Positions 26,791 through 39,647 are shown, numbered from the stretch's first letter. The stretch: 64,000 bases of DNA from Epiperipatus broadwayi (GCA_028023455.1 JAQFVV010012497.1:1180001-1244000); one strand, 5' to 3'. The notes: generated from the sequence alone by a model not told the origin. Numbers and translations are program-made.

Positions 26791-27378
26791 GATTACAACT
26801 CTACCCTAAATAGTGAATAGAAAACTAAAAGAAGAGTTAATAAGTGAAACATAGGAGAAAAAGTGAGAATACATAAAAAATGCATAATTAGAGTACCGAT
26901 AATTCTGTACTATATTTATGAGGGTATGCTTCAGTAACTAGTTTGAAACATTTACTGAGATACCTTGGAACATACCAGAATTTATTTGTGAATTAGTCCA
27001 CACATGATGATGGATACTCTAATGTTAGATAACCCTCAAAATCCATTAAGTTTTAAAAGAGTGGGAGAGAGAGGTTATTAAACAAATTTGTATGTCATCT
27101 TTAATAGAGACATATCACTGGTATCATTTAAATCATAAGCCAAAAAAAAAGAATGTCCTATTCCAAATTCCCATTTTGAATGACATTAAGCAATGAGAGA
27201 GGTGAATGTAAGGAAAGATGATTAGAATTAAAGGATTAAAGAGGAAGTATGGAAAGATAGGTTTCTCAACCTTTCATAAAAATAAAATAAAAAAAGGAGA
27301 GTTTACTCAATATTAAACCCATTTACATGGTCATTGAGAGTTGAAATTTTGACTATTAAGTAAAGTTTTAACCTCACA

Positions 27379-27391
27379 AAAAGAAGGGAAT
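27379..27391 (+). promoter_or_regulatory. Polypurine tract before the 3' LTR
   Basis: AAAAAGAAGGGAA directly precedes TTGTGAGGG of the 3' LTR. It is the expected site for plus-strand DNA priming in LTR retrotransposons. Confidence 0.75.
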
Positions 27392-28103
27392 TGTGAGGGT
27401 AACTTAAAATTATACCCTTACCAACCTTTAGCAGCTTATAATGTTAGGTTATGTCAGGTCAATATTTATGTATGGCTAAATTGATAAGTTTTGCTAACAT
27501 ACTATTTGTGAAATCTGAGTAAATAAATACACATATCTATACAGACATAATATACCAGTATTGCTTTAAATAGTTGAGTAAAAAGTCATGTATGACAAAA
27601 TCTTATATATACATCTATAGGTACTGAAACACGGCAAATTTTAGTTGTTAGAAGAAGTAAGATCAAACACTAAAGAAATTAGTACAAGTATATATATATA
27701 TAACAACACTTGACTTGTATTAAATTTTCTACATGTTGCAAGGAAGGATGGAACAATGATGTAGACTGTAATAAGCTAGCTTAATAATGATCAAAGATCA
27801 AGTACATTGCCAAACAACCTAAGATGAGAATGAAATAATAATACCTAAGATGAAAATGAAATAATAATACATAATGTAATTTCTTGAATCGATTATCGTG
27901 ATATATATATACCCACAACAATAAGCACATACAGCAAGTAAAAAGAAAATGAAAGACTTTGTATACAAGAAACAGAAATGACACTGATTATAAAAGAAAA
28001 TACAATTATAACCCTTTTTTTCCTCAAAAATTATACGTTCATTATGAAATACTGTTTTGCTCAAACAGCAGATTTCGAATACCATACAAAATGGAGATTT
28101 TAG
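27392..28103 (+). repeat. 3' LTR of Ty3/gypsy element
   Basis: Direct copy of 20594-21269, slightly longer owing to a tandem duplication of an AAGATGAGAATGAAATAATA unit near 27820-27870. The many substitutions between the two LTRs indicate an old insertion. Confidence 0.85.
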
Positions 28104-28370
28104 TTTGAAAGTATTGATTGTATAAATATAATTATAGAACAAGATTTAAAGAAGCAAAAAGGACTTTTACTATAAATAAAGTAAACAAATTCATTTGAGT
28201 ATTTGGATATATTTTTAGAAAAATATTCTAAATTTGCAAAAGAAGATTAGAGAGAAATTAAAGCAAAATGTTTAATCGAGGTTGGATTTAATTATATATA
28301 TAGCCAGCATAGCAAATGACAAAATAATTCTATTTTTATTACATGTAAACTTCTTTTTTTTTTTTTATCT

Positions 28371-28655
28371 ATGAACTATAATCAATTTAAACTTTTTATA
28401 TATATTGGACTAATACAATTTTATCTGGCTAAAGAAATTGATTGTGATCGGTGGGATCATTTATATGCTAACCATGGAAGTTGTCTACATTTGAATTGCC
28501 TAACAGACTATCTTTGTACAACATGGAATGTCCATGCAAGGGCCGGAGGAAAATGTCAGGTGACCAATGCGGAGTCATTCAGAATGTGCCATTCGGAAGC
28601 GGCAATGAGCAATCCATATCTGCATGGAGGAAATCACCTAAAATATGAGCCATGA
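28371..28655 (+). CDS. Small hypothetical secreted cysteine-rich protein (possible)
   Basis: A 94-codon ORF starting MNYNQFKLFIYIGLIQFYLA, a plausible signal peptide with a hydrophobic core at residues 7-19. The rest has six cysteines, with spacing of about C-12-C-4-C-5-C-13-C-10-C, and two His-rich patches. It is clearly richer in G+C than the flanks. It lies just outside the 3' LTR of the gypsy element. A TATATATA run lies about 75 bp upstream and AATAAA-like sites beyond 28890. I recognise no family. It could be a single-exon gene, one exon of a larger gene (a long pyrimidine run lies just upstream), or chance. Confidence 0.4.
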   Translation: MNYNQFKLFIYIGLIQFYLAKEIDCDRWDHLYANHGSCLHLNCLTDYLCTTWNVHARAGGKCQVTNAESFRMCHSEAAMSNPYLHGGNHLKYEP

Positions 28656-30384
28656 CCTGTGAAAGATGCTATAAATTCACCAAATATAATTTAATTGATC
28701 AATTCATGAAATTATATTTGTTATATGATAGGATTTTTATTTTAAATATCCATGTACACATTACTATTTTTTTTTGTTTATTAATTTATTCTTATTATTC
28801 AGAATGTGAAATCTGCTAATTCAATATTTTGGGACAGTTCATTTAGGAGAACAGGGAGGGAAGGTCATTTTAATTGGGATTATTATTATTATTTTAAATA
28901 ATAAAATTTAGGGTTCAATCCTCTTCCTTAGTACTTGACTTTCATTCATTACTACAATCAATATTATCTGAGACTTGAGGTAAGAATTTCATTTTTAGAA
29001 CATTAATTTTCACACACTTTGACAGAGCAGAATCGTATTATTCATTGTTTGTTTAAGTGTTATTTAGATTTTTTCAATGTAAACGATTAATTTTCTGAAT
29101 GAATCTACTTTTCTATCATGTTAAGTTACATTTAATTTGTCAAAGGGAAGGGATGTTTTAAACAAATCAATCATCAACCATTGGAACTAGACTGTGATAT
29201 GAATCAATGAATATGTCAAATATAAATAACTTAGCTAGCTAGATCTGAGTTCACTAAAACAGTCATGATAAGATTTTTGTTTTTCTTATAATTGTTTTGT
29301 ATATGAAAATTTCTTCAGCATGAACCTCTGTTATTGGGATAAAGGGTAAGTAATTATAGATTATTAAGTTGTGTAAATGATAGAAGTCCATCACCGACAT
29401 TTAAACTACATGCATTTTTTTATCTACATTTGTAAATATTGTCTAAACATTGGACTATTCAAATTTTTTATTGTTTTCATATTTTCTTTTATAAAATAAA
29501 TGGCATAAAACTTGTTGAATTAATATAGTCTCTCTAGTTTACTAAATTACCCCTTGCATTCATCAACAAAGTCAATGCCTTATATATATATACACACACC
29601 TAGCATTATTTTACACATATATTAGCAAACAAATTATTAGAGATTTTAGATAAATGTAGCTCATTAATAATAACTCTGATAAGATAATCTGATTATTAGT
29701 ATGTGTAGGTACATCCCTGTTAATAGAATCAAAGGTGAATTCTCCCTGAGTTTGCACTTTGAGACTTAATGGAAACGAAAGGGGAAGGTGAGATGTAGGT
29801 GAAATTGATCTAAATTTAATAAATAAGTTTTGAACTGATCTATTGGAAGAGGGTGTAATCATAGATTATGTGCTTCATTGCGTTGTATCCAATATCCTAC
29901 CCGAAGACCCTAGATCCGACCTTATCCAGATGCTTTCTCTTTCAATGTCACTGACCGGAGCATTCTTATATCAAGCACAAAATATAATCATACAAATTTC
30001 CAATACATTTACATATAAATATTCAGTATATATGTATAGCTCTATGCATATATTATACTAAAGTGATTGTATATAATATACAATCACATATGAAAATGCT
30101 ACCAGAACAAACACACATACATAAACAATATATATACTTACACTGTAATATAAAGTAATTATTAAATCACAAGATACAATATTTACATAAGAAGCAATAT
30201 TGTAAAGAATCACAAATTATTAATGTCTGAAGTTGTGAGTATCTTTAACATTTAATGGCTAACAAAAAGATATCTCGTTTAGTTGGCTAATAATAATAAT
30301 AATTTGGGTGTTAAGATTTTATTTTATATAATGATTGTTTCAAAAGATCTAATAATTATTTTCAGATATCGTTTATATAAGCAT
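28656..30384. other. AT-rich sequence without recognised feature
   Basis: Short ORFs on opposite strands at 29611-29862 and 29843-30061 have no recognised motif. There is a small hairpin at 30065-30088 (GATTGTATATAATATACAATC). Confidence 0.4.
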
Positions 30385-30895
30385 ATGTATATAATCTTAT
30401 AATTGAATATTTATAAATACAGTAATTAGATATATGTAAAGTATAACTTTAAAAATTTTATCCATTTAGGAGCGCTTTCAATTATTCTCATAGACTTTGT
30501 CAACTAACACTTTGAAAGGCTAATCTTCCCACAATTCCATGATCTTAATGTATGCTGCCTATCTGTTAATTAAGTCTTGCTTGTATTTGTATAGCTTCCT
30601 TTATTTTCCTTTTGTTGTTATTTTTTAATAATGTAAAAATATTGAAAATTGAAAAAAAATGTAACAAAAATAAAGGAAGCTATGCTAATATACAATTACA
30701 AACAAGACTTAATTAACAGACAGGCAGTGAACGTTAAGATCATGGAATTGTGGGAAGGTTAGCTTTTCAAAGTGTTAGTTGACAAAGACTATGAGGATAG
30801 TCAAAAGCGCTCCTAAGTGGATAAAAAATTTTAAGTTATACTTTACCTATTTCTAATTATTGTATTTATAAATATTCAATTATAAGATTACATAT
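30385..30895. mobile_element. Foldback element with about 230 bp arms
   Basis: The left arm (about 30385-30618) contains AGGAGCGCTTTCAATTATTC, CACTTTGAAAGGCTAATCTT and TTAATTAAGTCTTGCTTGTA. Their complements appear in reverse order in the right arm (about 30668-30895). About 50 bp lie between the arms. It is noncoding and the arms are well matched, so it is younger than the 8020-8680 element. Confidence 0.85.
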
Positions 30896-31290
30896 ATTGA
30901 TTTGAAGAAATACAGACATCGAATTATAATATTATATATATATATATGTATCACAAATAGTTATAATAATATACTCTTGGTCACATATATAGAATGTATA
31001 CATTATGTATAGAGTTAAAGGTGCATATATACAATAACAAGTTAAAAAAGTTTATGTATTATTCTGAGTGTATAAATATATGCTTATGTTTTGCTTCATA
31101 TATATGAAATAACAATATTTATAATTATTTCTTTGTATGTGAATATTAATATAAGGTTTAATATGATGATTTAATAATTCATATACTGTAATTTGTTTTA
31201 TTTGTTAACCAAAAATTACTGCAAATATAGAAATATTGAAATATTTCAGAAAAATATAATAATATCAAGCAAAGACAAAAGAAAGAGTAG

Positions 31291-32549
31291 TAATTCACAG
31301 AGGCAAAACATTTCATACAGTAGTGCTACTCAGTGCAAGCCAGAGTAATCAATGGATACAGGAAGGTTTGTGCATAAAATCCCTATCTAGTACCTAACTC
31401 ATCCAATATCTCCAGACTAGTTTTTAGCTTGTAGCTTTTATCAGTGAGGAGTCTTGGATCTGAGAGCACTGCACCTAAATCTTAGGATTTAATATAACCC
31501 TCCAGCAGCCACATTTTACTTTTTTAGCTTAACTATAAAGCTTTGAATCCAACATAAAAACACAACAATGTTTTCAAGCTAAGCTCATTAGCTTGAATAG
31601 TTGTATAGATCTATCAGTTCAACATCCATACTTTTTGGTGTTTTTAGTTCTTTAATAGCCACAGCCACCATAATCTTATTAGGCCGGATCAGCAAGCATC
31701 ACATGAAGACCACTTTACATTTATATAAGCTGGTTTCACAGAAGTAAAACTCTCCATACAGTAGCACCACTCAGTGCAAGCCAGAGTAATCAATGGATGC
31801 AGGAAGATTTGTGCACAAAAAGTGCACTATCTAGTGTCTACTCATGCAATGTTCCCAGACTAGTTTCTAGCTTGTGCCTTTCATCAGTGAGGAGTCTTGG
31901 GTCTAATATCACTTCACATAGATCTTGGAATTCAATGCAATTCTCACCGATGAAAGCCATAAACTAGAAACTAGTCTGGGGTACTGAATTAGTAGGCATT
32001 AAATAGAGATTTTATGCACAAACCTTTCAGAATCCATTTATTACTTTGGCATGCACTGAGTGGTGCTACTATATGGAGAGTTACTTTGTGAAAACAGATT
32101 GTGTAAGCATAAAGAATGGTAATCATGTTATGTTTGATGGTTTAATACCAATCCTGTCCAATAAGATTATGGTGACTGTGGTTATTAAAGAACCAAAGAC
32201 ACCAAAAATATGGATGCTGAACTGAGTTCAAATCTATACAACTATACAAGCTAATGAGCTTAGCTTGAAAACATTATTGTGCTTTCATTTTGGACTCAAA
32301 ACTTTTTAGTTAGATAAAAAAGTAAATGGTGGCAGCAGGAGGGTTGCCTTAGATGCTAAGATCTAGGTGCAGTGCTGTCAGATCCAAGGCTCCTCCCTGA
32401 TGAAAGCCTCAAGCTAGAAACTCATCTGGGGATATTGGATGAGTAGGCTTTAGATAGGAATTTTATGCACAAACCTTCCTGCATCCATTGATTACTCTGG
32501 TTTGTACTGAATGGTGCTATTGTATGGAGAATTTTGCTTCTGTGAAATT
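31291..32549. mobile_element. Nested pair of foldback elements
   Basis: Outer arms at about 31291-31725 and 32110-32549 are inverted copies. Within their loop a second, similar foldback runs from about 31736 to 32095. All four ends share CTCCATACAGTAG...CACTCAGTGCAAGCC or its complement, preceded by TTCACAGAAG-like bases. A related single-sided copy is at 59285-59600, and an isolated terminal fragment is near 43258-43293. No coding sequence is seen. Confidence 0.8.
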
Positions 32550-32830
32550 TGAGTTAAGCATAAAAAAATGTGTTTATTATAAATTTATAAGAACAATGCT
32601 ATGAGAGTGTAATGTTAAATAAATTTGGTAATTATAATGTAATCTGGCTTGGCCACTTGATGGTGATTGTTGGCAGTCAAAACAATACAATACAATGTTC
32701 GGGGCTGCATTATATTTTTAAATCGAATCGCTGTTTTTTTTTTTTTTTTGGTTATTAATTTATTGATTGCTATAACTTTTTTTCATGCCTTTTTATTAAT
32801 AAAGTTGTTTAATTTTAATTTTGTATTTAG

Positions 32831-33123
32831 TAAACGACAACCTTTTTTTATTATTTTTAAATCGCTGTTTTTGGACAAAGCTGCTACTCTGCGATGTCTA
32901 TTTAGCAATGTCTTTTGCTTCATTATTGGTAAACGACAACCTTTTTTTTTATTTTTAAATCGCTGTTTTTGGACAAAGCTGCTACTCTGTGATGTCTATT
33001 TAGCGATGTCTTTCGCTTAATTATTGGTAAATGACAACCTTTTTTTTAATTTTTAAATCGCTGTTTTTGGACAAAGCTGCTATTCTGCGATGTCTATTTA
33101 GCGATGCCTTTCGCTTAATTATT
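32831..33123 (+). repeat. Tandem satellite, three units of 98-99 bp
   Basis: Units start at 32831, 32930 and 33028 (TAAACGACAACC or TAAATGACAACC) and each contains TTTTTAAATCGCTGTTTTTG, GACAAAGCTGCTA and GATGTCTATTTAGC. A partial lead-in with AAATCG lies near 32720. The ORFs across this region (32667-33020, 33031-33261) are translations of the repeat and are not taken as genes. Confidence 0.9.
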
Positions 33124-33149
33124 GCTTTCTACATAACAAAACAACTGTG

Positions 33150-33246
33150 TAGGGTTAGGGTTAGTTTTAGTCTAGTTTTAGGGTTAGTTAGGATTAGTTT
33201 TAGGGTTAGTTTAGGATTAGTTTTAAGGTTAGTTTTAGGGTTAGTG
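33150..33246 (+). repeat. Interstitial telomere-like TTAGGG tract, degenerate
   Basis: TAGGGTTAGGGTTAG is followed by variants TTAGTTTTAG, TTAGTTTAGG and TTTTAAGG, for nearly 100 bp. It matches the metazoan TTAGGG telomere unit with expansions, and lies 27 bp after the satellite. Confidence 0.85.
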
Positions 33247-33249
33247 TTC

Positions 33250-35500
33250 TGTTGTTTGTAATGCTAAAATAAAAGATATCAAAATCATAACCGTAGTCGG
33301 ACAAAAGAAAAAAACTCGAACTTTTTTAAACAACAACAAACACATATAAATGTCTTATTTACTTATTAAACATGTTTACAATATGTGCTTTCTATGAAAT
33401 TTACAAAAAATCATGTATATTTTTATTGGACAACAGAAATACTCGGCTTCTGTTGTCGGCAACTGCAGAAAAAGTTGATCGCCATCCATTTTATCAACTA
33501 CATGGTATTTCACATGAAAACGAGATTTCGCACGTGATATTGGCTGAATTCTTTTTTACCTACCCTCGGCAAGCTTTTACACCTTACACATTCTCTAAAC
33601 AAGGGTGTGGCCATTTAGAAAATTACTATAAATTCATGTTTATTAAATAAATTATAAATACAAATATTGGGTAACGTATATTGTAAAAATTTGACTAATC
33701 CAACTAAATACACATATATATCTAACTGTAAACGAAAGATAAGTGTGTGGATTCACAATAACTGTTGCAAAGCAGAAATAGGCCGTATTATTTCTGCGTT
33801 ATGCATCATAAATGGCCTTCTAATGACTAAGACATAGATGTTTTGGCCAAGCCCGATTACGTTATAAGTACCATAAATTTTTATATCTATACACAGAATA
33901 ATTTACAAAGTTATGACTATAATCATTATTATTTTCAAAGTATTATTTTGTTAATATTGGGTTATTTGCTATTTGTTTTTTATAGTTCACATTTCTACCA
34001 TCATTTTGATAGATTTTTGATTATAACTAATATTTTTGTTTATAACATTATAAAAATAAATAATACTCAAAACCATTAATCACTTCAATGTTTTTATTTG
34101 AGGTCCTGAGTAAAAATTACTTTTTTTTTTTTACATTTTTTTCAGACCAATAACAAAAAACTCTATGAAAATAAAATTTGAGCTTTTTATGAGATATTCA
34201 GTTAAACTACCATCTTCTGATATTTAATTTAAAATATTAATATCATGTTAGGTTAAATGTTTGGCTAAAATGATAAAGTCATATAAAATTCAGCAGATTT
34301 TCAATTTCTGTTGAAATAATTTTAAGAATTTTGTTTCTATAAGTTTGACTTTCATTTTTAATAACCATTGCTCTTGTATCTGTTCATCTTGTTTTTGACT
34401 AGCAATAACTTTTAGGACAATAAGACTTGCCTTCATAATGTGATTAAAATATGTCAGACAGTAACATTCCTTTATTTTAGCATTCAGACATTTATATTCA
34501 ATGACAAATTGACTACATTTTTATAAATTCGTTATGGGTAATTGTCCACATTGATTAATATGGTTAATGGATTAAAAGTTAACAGACCAAATTAAAGTTT
34601 AAATATAAACTACATAAAGATAGAGATCACCATTATTTAAGATAAAAATTAAGTTAGGAAAGATAGGTGAAATTTGATTTGATATAAAATATATAAATGT
34701 CTGCCCTTTTATATTTTAATAAGCACTCTGCTCAATGTCTTTGCATTTATTATCCATAATAGCTCACAATATTTGAAAGTCATATTCATTTCACTATTTA
34801 AAAGCAATACTAATTTTATTTATCTTTAATATTAAATGATCATGTCTACATATTATCTTGAGATTTAATGGTAGCATATTTACCTGCCATATCCATGACC
34901 TATTTTTTCAGGATCCAATCAGATTGTTTTTTAACTAGCCTCAAACCCTTACCAATCAGGAATTAGAAAACTTGGTGTTCCATAGAGGATATGGAGAGGA
35001 GCTGTTGGAGAAGTCTATGTCATGCAATGGGATATTTATTTAGGCTACCACAGAAAAATGACTACTTGAATCCCTCTAGAAAATTAATATTTTTAAACAT
35101 TATGTTTATATTATATTTAATCATTATTATTTTTATGATTTCCTGAATTATATAAAAAGTTAAATTCAAATGTTCGGAAACTAATCATTGCTAATTTCTA
35201 TAGCATTTTCCACTTTAAAATATACTTAAATAATTTTAAAATTAACTTCAATATATTGTAAGTAATGTAATGTTTCTGATAAAAGCAAGTCTTTTAAAGA
35301 CATACTGTCATATGATTAGAAAGATGATATCTATAATTACTGAAAACAATTCATTCCCCCTGGATATATAGCAACACCAAAAAATAAATAAATAGAGATA
35401 TCTTTTAAATTATTAAAATGTGAATATATGAATAAGTAAACAAAATATATTCTGCTACACATTCATATATATAATTCCCAAAATACTATATGTGTTTGCC
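33250..35500. other. Sequence after telomere-like tract, no gene recognised
   Basis: Two short ORFs (33372-33650, 33843-34079) show no family motif. The first is moderately less AT-rich than its surroundings and could be an exon or an old repeat. A hairpin CAGAAATA...TATTTCTG lies at 33774-33799. Confidence 0.4.
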
Positions 35501-35504
35501 TTGT

Positions 35505-35615
35505 GTGGCTTGGTGCAACAATAGAATGATGGATAAAAGGATGGATCGTGACTCAGCTTTATTACTTCCTGTAGTCAGGCTTCTCCTAAGTAATAAAACG
35601 TTTAATTATTATTTT
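35505..35615 (+). repeat. SINE-like repeat copy, diverged
   Basis: Has GGTGCAACAATAGAATGATG, then GGATGGATCGTGACTCAG, then CCTAAGTAATAAAACGTTTA, which follow the block order of the family seen at 37520-37640. Confidence 0.5.
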
Positions 35616-36784
35616 AATATATTTTTAAAATCTTTCTTTCTCTATCAAACCTATATATTTCTTTATTTTGTCAGCCTACTTTGTATGAAAATATTTTTAA
35701 AATTCTTGTTTGCTTTTTAAATATAATTCAAAATTTTTTTATAGTTATTTTCTAAATATGTATTTATAATTTTTCAGAGTGCTATTATTATCCTTAATGA
35801 AGATTATAAATGAATAATCAAATGATTAAATTATATATTGATGCAGATAATAAACATAAGTTTATACAAAAATTGAAGGCATATTATGTAAGATATTTAT
35901 TTAAGATTAACTTTTAGGAAAATTTGTGAAGACATTTTCTACTATATATTTTTATACTATAGAATTACTTATTAATTTTTTTATATAGTTTGGTTGCCAT
36001 AGCAAAAATGTATTACCCAGACTGATTGGAGTTGATATTTATTTATTATGTATTATTAATTTGCATAATTCTTTGTTGTTTCAATTTTTTTACTTTCATG
36101 ATTACTTCACAAATATTTTCAATTTTAATCACATATGCGCAATATATATATATAAAGAAAAAAAAAAGGGGGGGGATACTAATCTAATATTAACTGCTGG
36201 GTAATTTGTATTTACATATTTCATTATTTGATTTGATATGACAAGCTGTAAATTGAAAAATTTTGCAAATGTCAATTAAAATAATATAAAGCAATTTGAG
36301 ATATAGTTTTAAAAAATAATATAATTGATTAAAAATCTTCATACTTTCTTTCCAAAATTCTTCAGATAAACCTCTGTAAGTAAGTAATGGTAATAAAGAA
36401 AGGATGATCATTCTTTTCTCTTAAAAAGTTTTATTTTGTACTTTGGATTAAGAATATTTCATTTACTTTATAAACCAATATTGGAGTATTAATCTCGATG
36501 TATTATATAAAAATAAGTGTTTATCATTAATTCAGAATTTTATCTTGAACAAACTTTTCAATATTCAAAATCAATACAAATTATTGGTTAAAAAACTACA
36601 TTTTAACATTAAATGAGATAAATTTCCTTTTGATTTTTGCAAATGATTAAATAGTATTTTCTTTGTATATAAAAATCCTAATAAACATAAATAAAATTTG
36701 AGCAATTAAAATTATTTGCACTCTAAGTATATTAAATAAAGACTTGTTACTTTATAAACAAAAGAAGCTTTATAATATAGTACT

Positions 36785-36900
36785 AAATAGTCAAGTAATT
36801 GAATTGTTCAGATCATAAAAAAATTGAGCATCAGAAGTGAAAGTGCTGGGCCATAATCTATGGACCTTGATTGCCAGAGGCTTCTATTATACATTTGTAT
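36785..36900 (-). repeat. SINE-like repeat copy, reverse orientation
   Basis: Complement of the family: TGTTCAGATCATAAAA, then AGAAGTGAAAGTGCTGGGCC, then ATAATCTATGGACCTTGATT, then GCCAGAGGCT. Confidence 0.6.
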
Positions 36901-37519
36901 CAAACCACACATATACTGTATTTATAATGTGATGTTCTAATACTGATCCACAGATAACAAACAGATTCATACTAACAGTAAACAAAAATGTTTCCAACTT
37001 TGTTAAAGACTTCATCCTGCATTATATAGTTACATCTACCTATATGATCTAAAATCGATACATTTTAATTAATATATTAATATAAAATGCTTTTTATTAT
37101 TTTTTTAAAAATACATTGATATTTATTTTTAAAATGTTGATAATTAATTTGATATTAGTGGAATTTATCTACTATAAACATTTTTGTTACAAATCTATAT
37201 TTAAAAAAAAAACAATTTTCACTTTAAAATAAAAAAAGTTTCTACTTGAATATATACTTTGATTTTTTTAAGTGACTGGTTTTTAGTGATTCAATGCATT
37301 TTGATGATCATGCTTATTGTTAAATGTATTTTCATATTCTGCATCATAACATGTTTCTGAAAGAAAATCTAATCTACATAAATCAGCTTTTGCAGAAATA
37401 TCTCAGAATGGCTTACATACACAAATCAAAAACTGTTTGCATTTATTTATTTTCAAAGAGAATACTTCCTTTCTAAAAAACATCCAATATAAGATAGAAT
37501 AAACAAATATAATATCTAT

Positions 37520-37645
37520 AACTTAATGCATTGGTAGAATGGCAGCCTCTGGTGCTCAAGATCCATAGATTACAATCCACTCTTTCATTTCCAGTGATCA
37601 AACTTCTTAGGAACCTCTGAACAACAAACCAAGGTGAGACCATCT
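37520..37645 (+). repeat. SINE-like repeat copy, best preserved
   Basis: Order of blocks: TTGGTAGAATGGCAGCCTCT, GGTGCTCAAGATCCATAG, ATTACAATCCACTCTTTCAT, CCAGTGATCAAACTTCTTAG, and CTCTGAACAACAAACCAAGG. The head GGTAGAATGG resembles a tRNA A box, but no convincing B box was found, so a tRNA origin is only suggested. Confidence 0.65.
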
Positions 37646-38639
37646 TTTTCATGTAAAATCTCTGCCTTATGTTTTGAATTGAGAGGTCCCTGTGCAGTCA
37701 TTATTACATCTGGTTAGCTGTCATATAAGCATTTTTAAGGTGCATCAGTCAAAGGTTTCAGCCTTTTACATTATTACTAAGCAGAATAATAAATTTAAAT
37801 ATAAATTCTAAAATATCCAGATTAAAATCTTACACCTACAGCAGCATCATAGAAGAAAGAATAACTATTATTATTAGTATTAGGAAATACTTCTGATCTG
37901 AGTAAGCAGAAGTGTTAATATTATAATATTTAATGCTTATAAAATCCAGCTCAAGATTGTATCATACTGCTTGATATCAGATCATAAAATACAAAAATTT
38001 ATTCTTAAAAAAGGTAATTATTTTAAATCTTCAAACCAAAATAAGATATACAAAAAGCTAATGAAAAATTTATAAATAGTTGTGAATTTGGCAGGACTCC
38101 TGTACCCTTTTAATCATTACTATTATCTTTTTAGATAAATATATCAATGTTACTAGTAGTTTCTTATTAGGCAAGACATTTTTATGGTACTATACCAAAT
38201 GTTGACTTTCAATTTAATTAAAGTTCAATATATAACTTCTCATAAACCACACATATGCATAGTATTGTTTTAATATCATTTTTACATAATTATGCACACA
38301 CACGTATAATTAAATATTAATATTTTAAAATTAAATGTAATGGAAACAACTTTCTTTTCTGTATGCTGTCAATATGTTTCTCTTTATCAGAATATCTGCA
38401 AATATAACATTATCACTTGTCAGAAAGCTTTTTTAAAAATATCTGAAATGGCAGATATAAATAATTGCTAGATTATTTTATATTTGCAGGCACTCTGACA
38501 AAAAAGAGTGATACAATGAGATTGACAGCCCATAAAAAAGGGAAATGCTTTCCATTGTCTTATATTTGTATGTATATTATATATATAATAAGTGTAATAA
38601 TGCTCAAAGCTAAATGGGTTTGTAAGTAATCATTAAAAA

Positions 38640-38715
38640 CAGTCAACCCTTAGACAATCCCAATAACATTAATAATCAACAATTTCAAATTGTTGTCAAG
38701 GCAACCTCCATTTAA
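38640..38715. repeat. Fragment of the TTAA-MITE family
   Basis: CAACCCTTAGACAATC with GTTGTCAAGGCAACCTCCAT resembles the ends and arm of the element at 16422-16541. Only part is recognisable. Confidence 0.45.
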
Positions 38716-39048
38716 CAATATATAATATATATGAAAATATCTGTTTAACACAAATTGAATTTAAAGACAATATATGGCCAAATGATAACAATAATAAGTT
38801 CTACCCTAAAAATTATTAATAGCATGAATATATTTATTTAAAAAGATGATAATTATCATTAAAATTATGTTTATAGAGTAAATCATAATAAAATAATCAA
38901 ATAATGAATATATTTGAAATATTTAAATAAAGTTAAATTTTTCTAAAGACATTCAATACTTATATTAGATGATGGAAATAGTACAATATAAAATTACCAC
39001 TAATGCTACCTTCATCTTTTTTTATCATCATGCTTCATACATATTAGA

Positions 39049-39276
39049 TTGACTTCTGTGGTTCAAAGATTTAATCAAATTGTTTTTAGTGGTCCCAAAA
39101 GGCAGATTTATGTTTTGGATTTTTTAGCCTGTCTATTTAAGTATTTGTGCTGTGCTAATCTGGTTGAGTTACTAGCTCTAGATTCTCTGCAGTATACAGA
39201 CATGCAACCTGAGAAACTGCACATTGAATCTCATGCACTACCCGTAGCTCAGCCTTCTTTTATAATTTGTCTTTAG
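39049..39276 (+). other. Unassigned ORF, 75 codons
   Basis: The ORF is less AT-rich than its neighbours and codes for a mildly hydrophobic protein with no motif I recognise. It could be an exon, a decayed repeat, or chance. There is no clear promoter or splice context. Confidence 0.2.
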
Positions 39277-39647
39277 CATTGTTAATCAAGCTATTAAGAT
39301 TAGGGGGAATATGGAAATTAATTTTGAAAGTCAATTCTCAGAACTTTATTATTTTATTTGTTAATTGTGGAATATAAGGCATGCCAACCCATGTTTTATT
39401 TTCAACTTATTGTATTAAATTTGTATTGTCTTTCTATAGAATTGTTTCATAATATTCATTAGAATATTTTTATTACAATCTATATTACATAGATCATTTA
39501 CATATTAATATACATTGGTTTTTCTGTCTGCTTCATATTTGCAAAGTATTAAATTTCTCTTTATAAATGCTTTGAATCTTCAAGAAGTATAATAACTACT
39601 CTTTCTTATCGCATTGCCAAATGTATACTATATAATACTAAATTGTC

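Larger units (their letters stand above)
20594..28103 (+). mobile_element. Ty3/gypsy LTR retrotransposon, degenerate, with nested insertion
   Basis: Two direct LTR copies (20594-21269 and 27392-about 28103) enclose a decayed pol with RT, RNase H and integrase, and a polypurine tract abuts the 3' LTR. The space between the 5' LTR and RT is only about 90 bp, so gag and protease have been deleted or were never in this copy. A 2.9 kb LTR-like element has inserted in the last part of integrase (23789-26713). No clean target duplication for the outer element was identified, probably because of age. Pol stops and frameshifts show it is inactive. Confidence 0.85.

Noticed and set aside
32667-33261. 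ORFs of 117 and 76 codons over the satellite
   Set aside because: They translate tandem 98-99 bp units and the telomere-like tract; no independent protein signal.
39049-39276. 75-codon ORF as a host exon
   Set aside because: No motif, splice context or second copy to support it; left as unassigned with low confidence.
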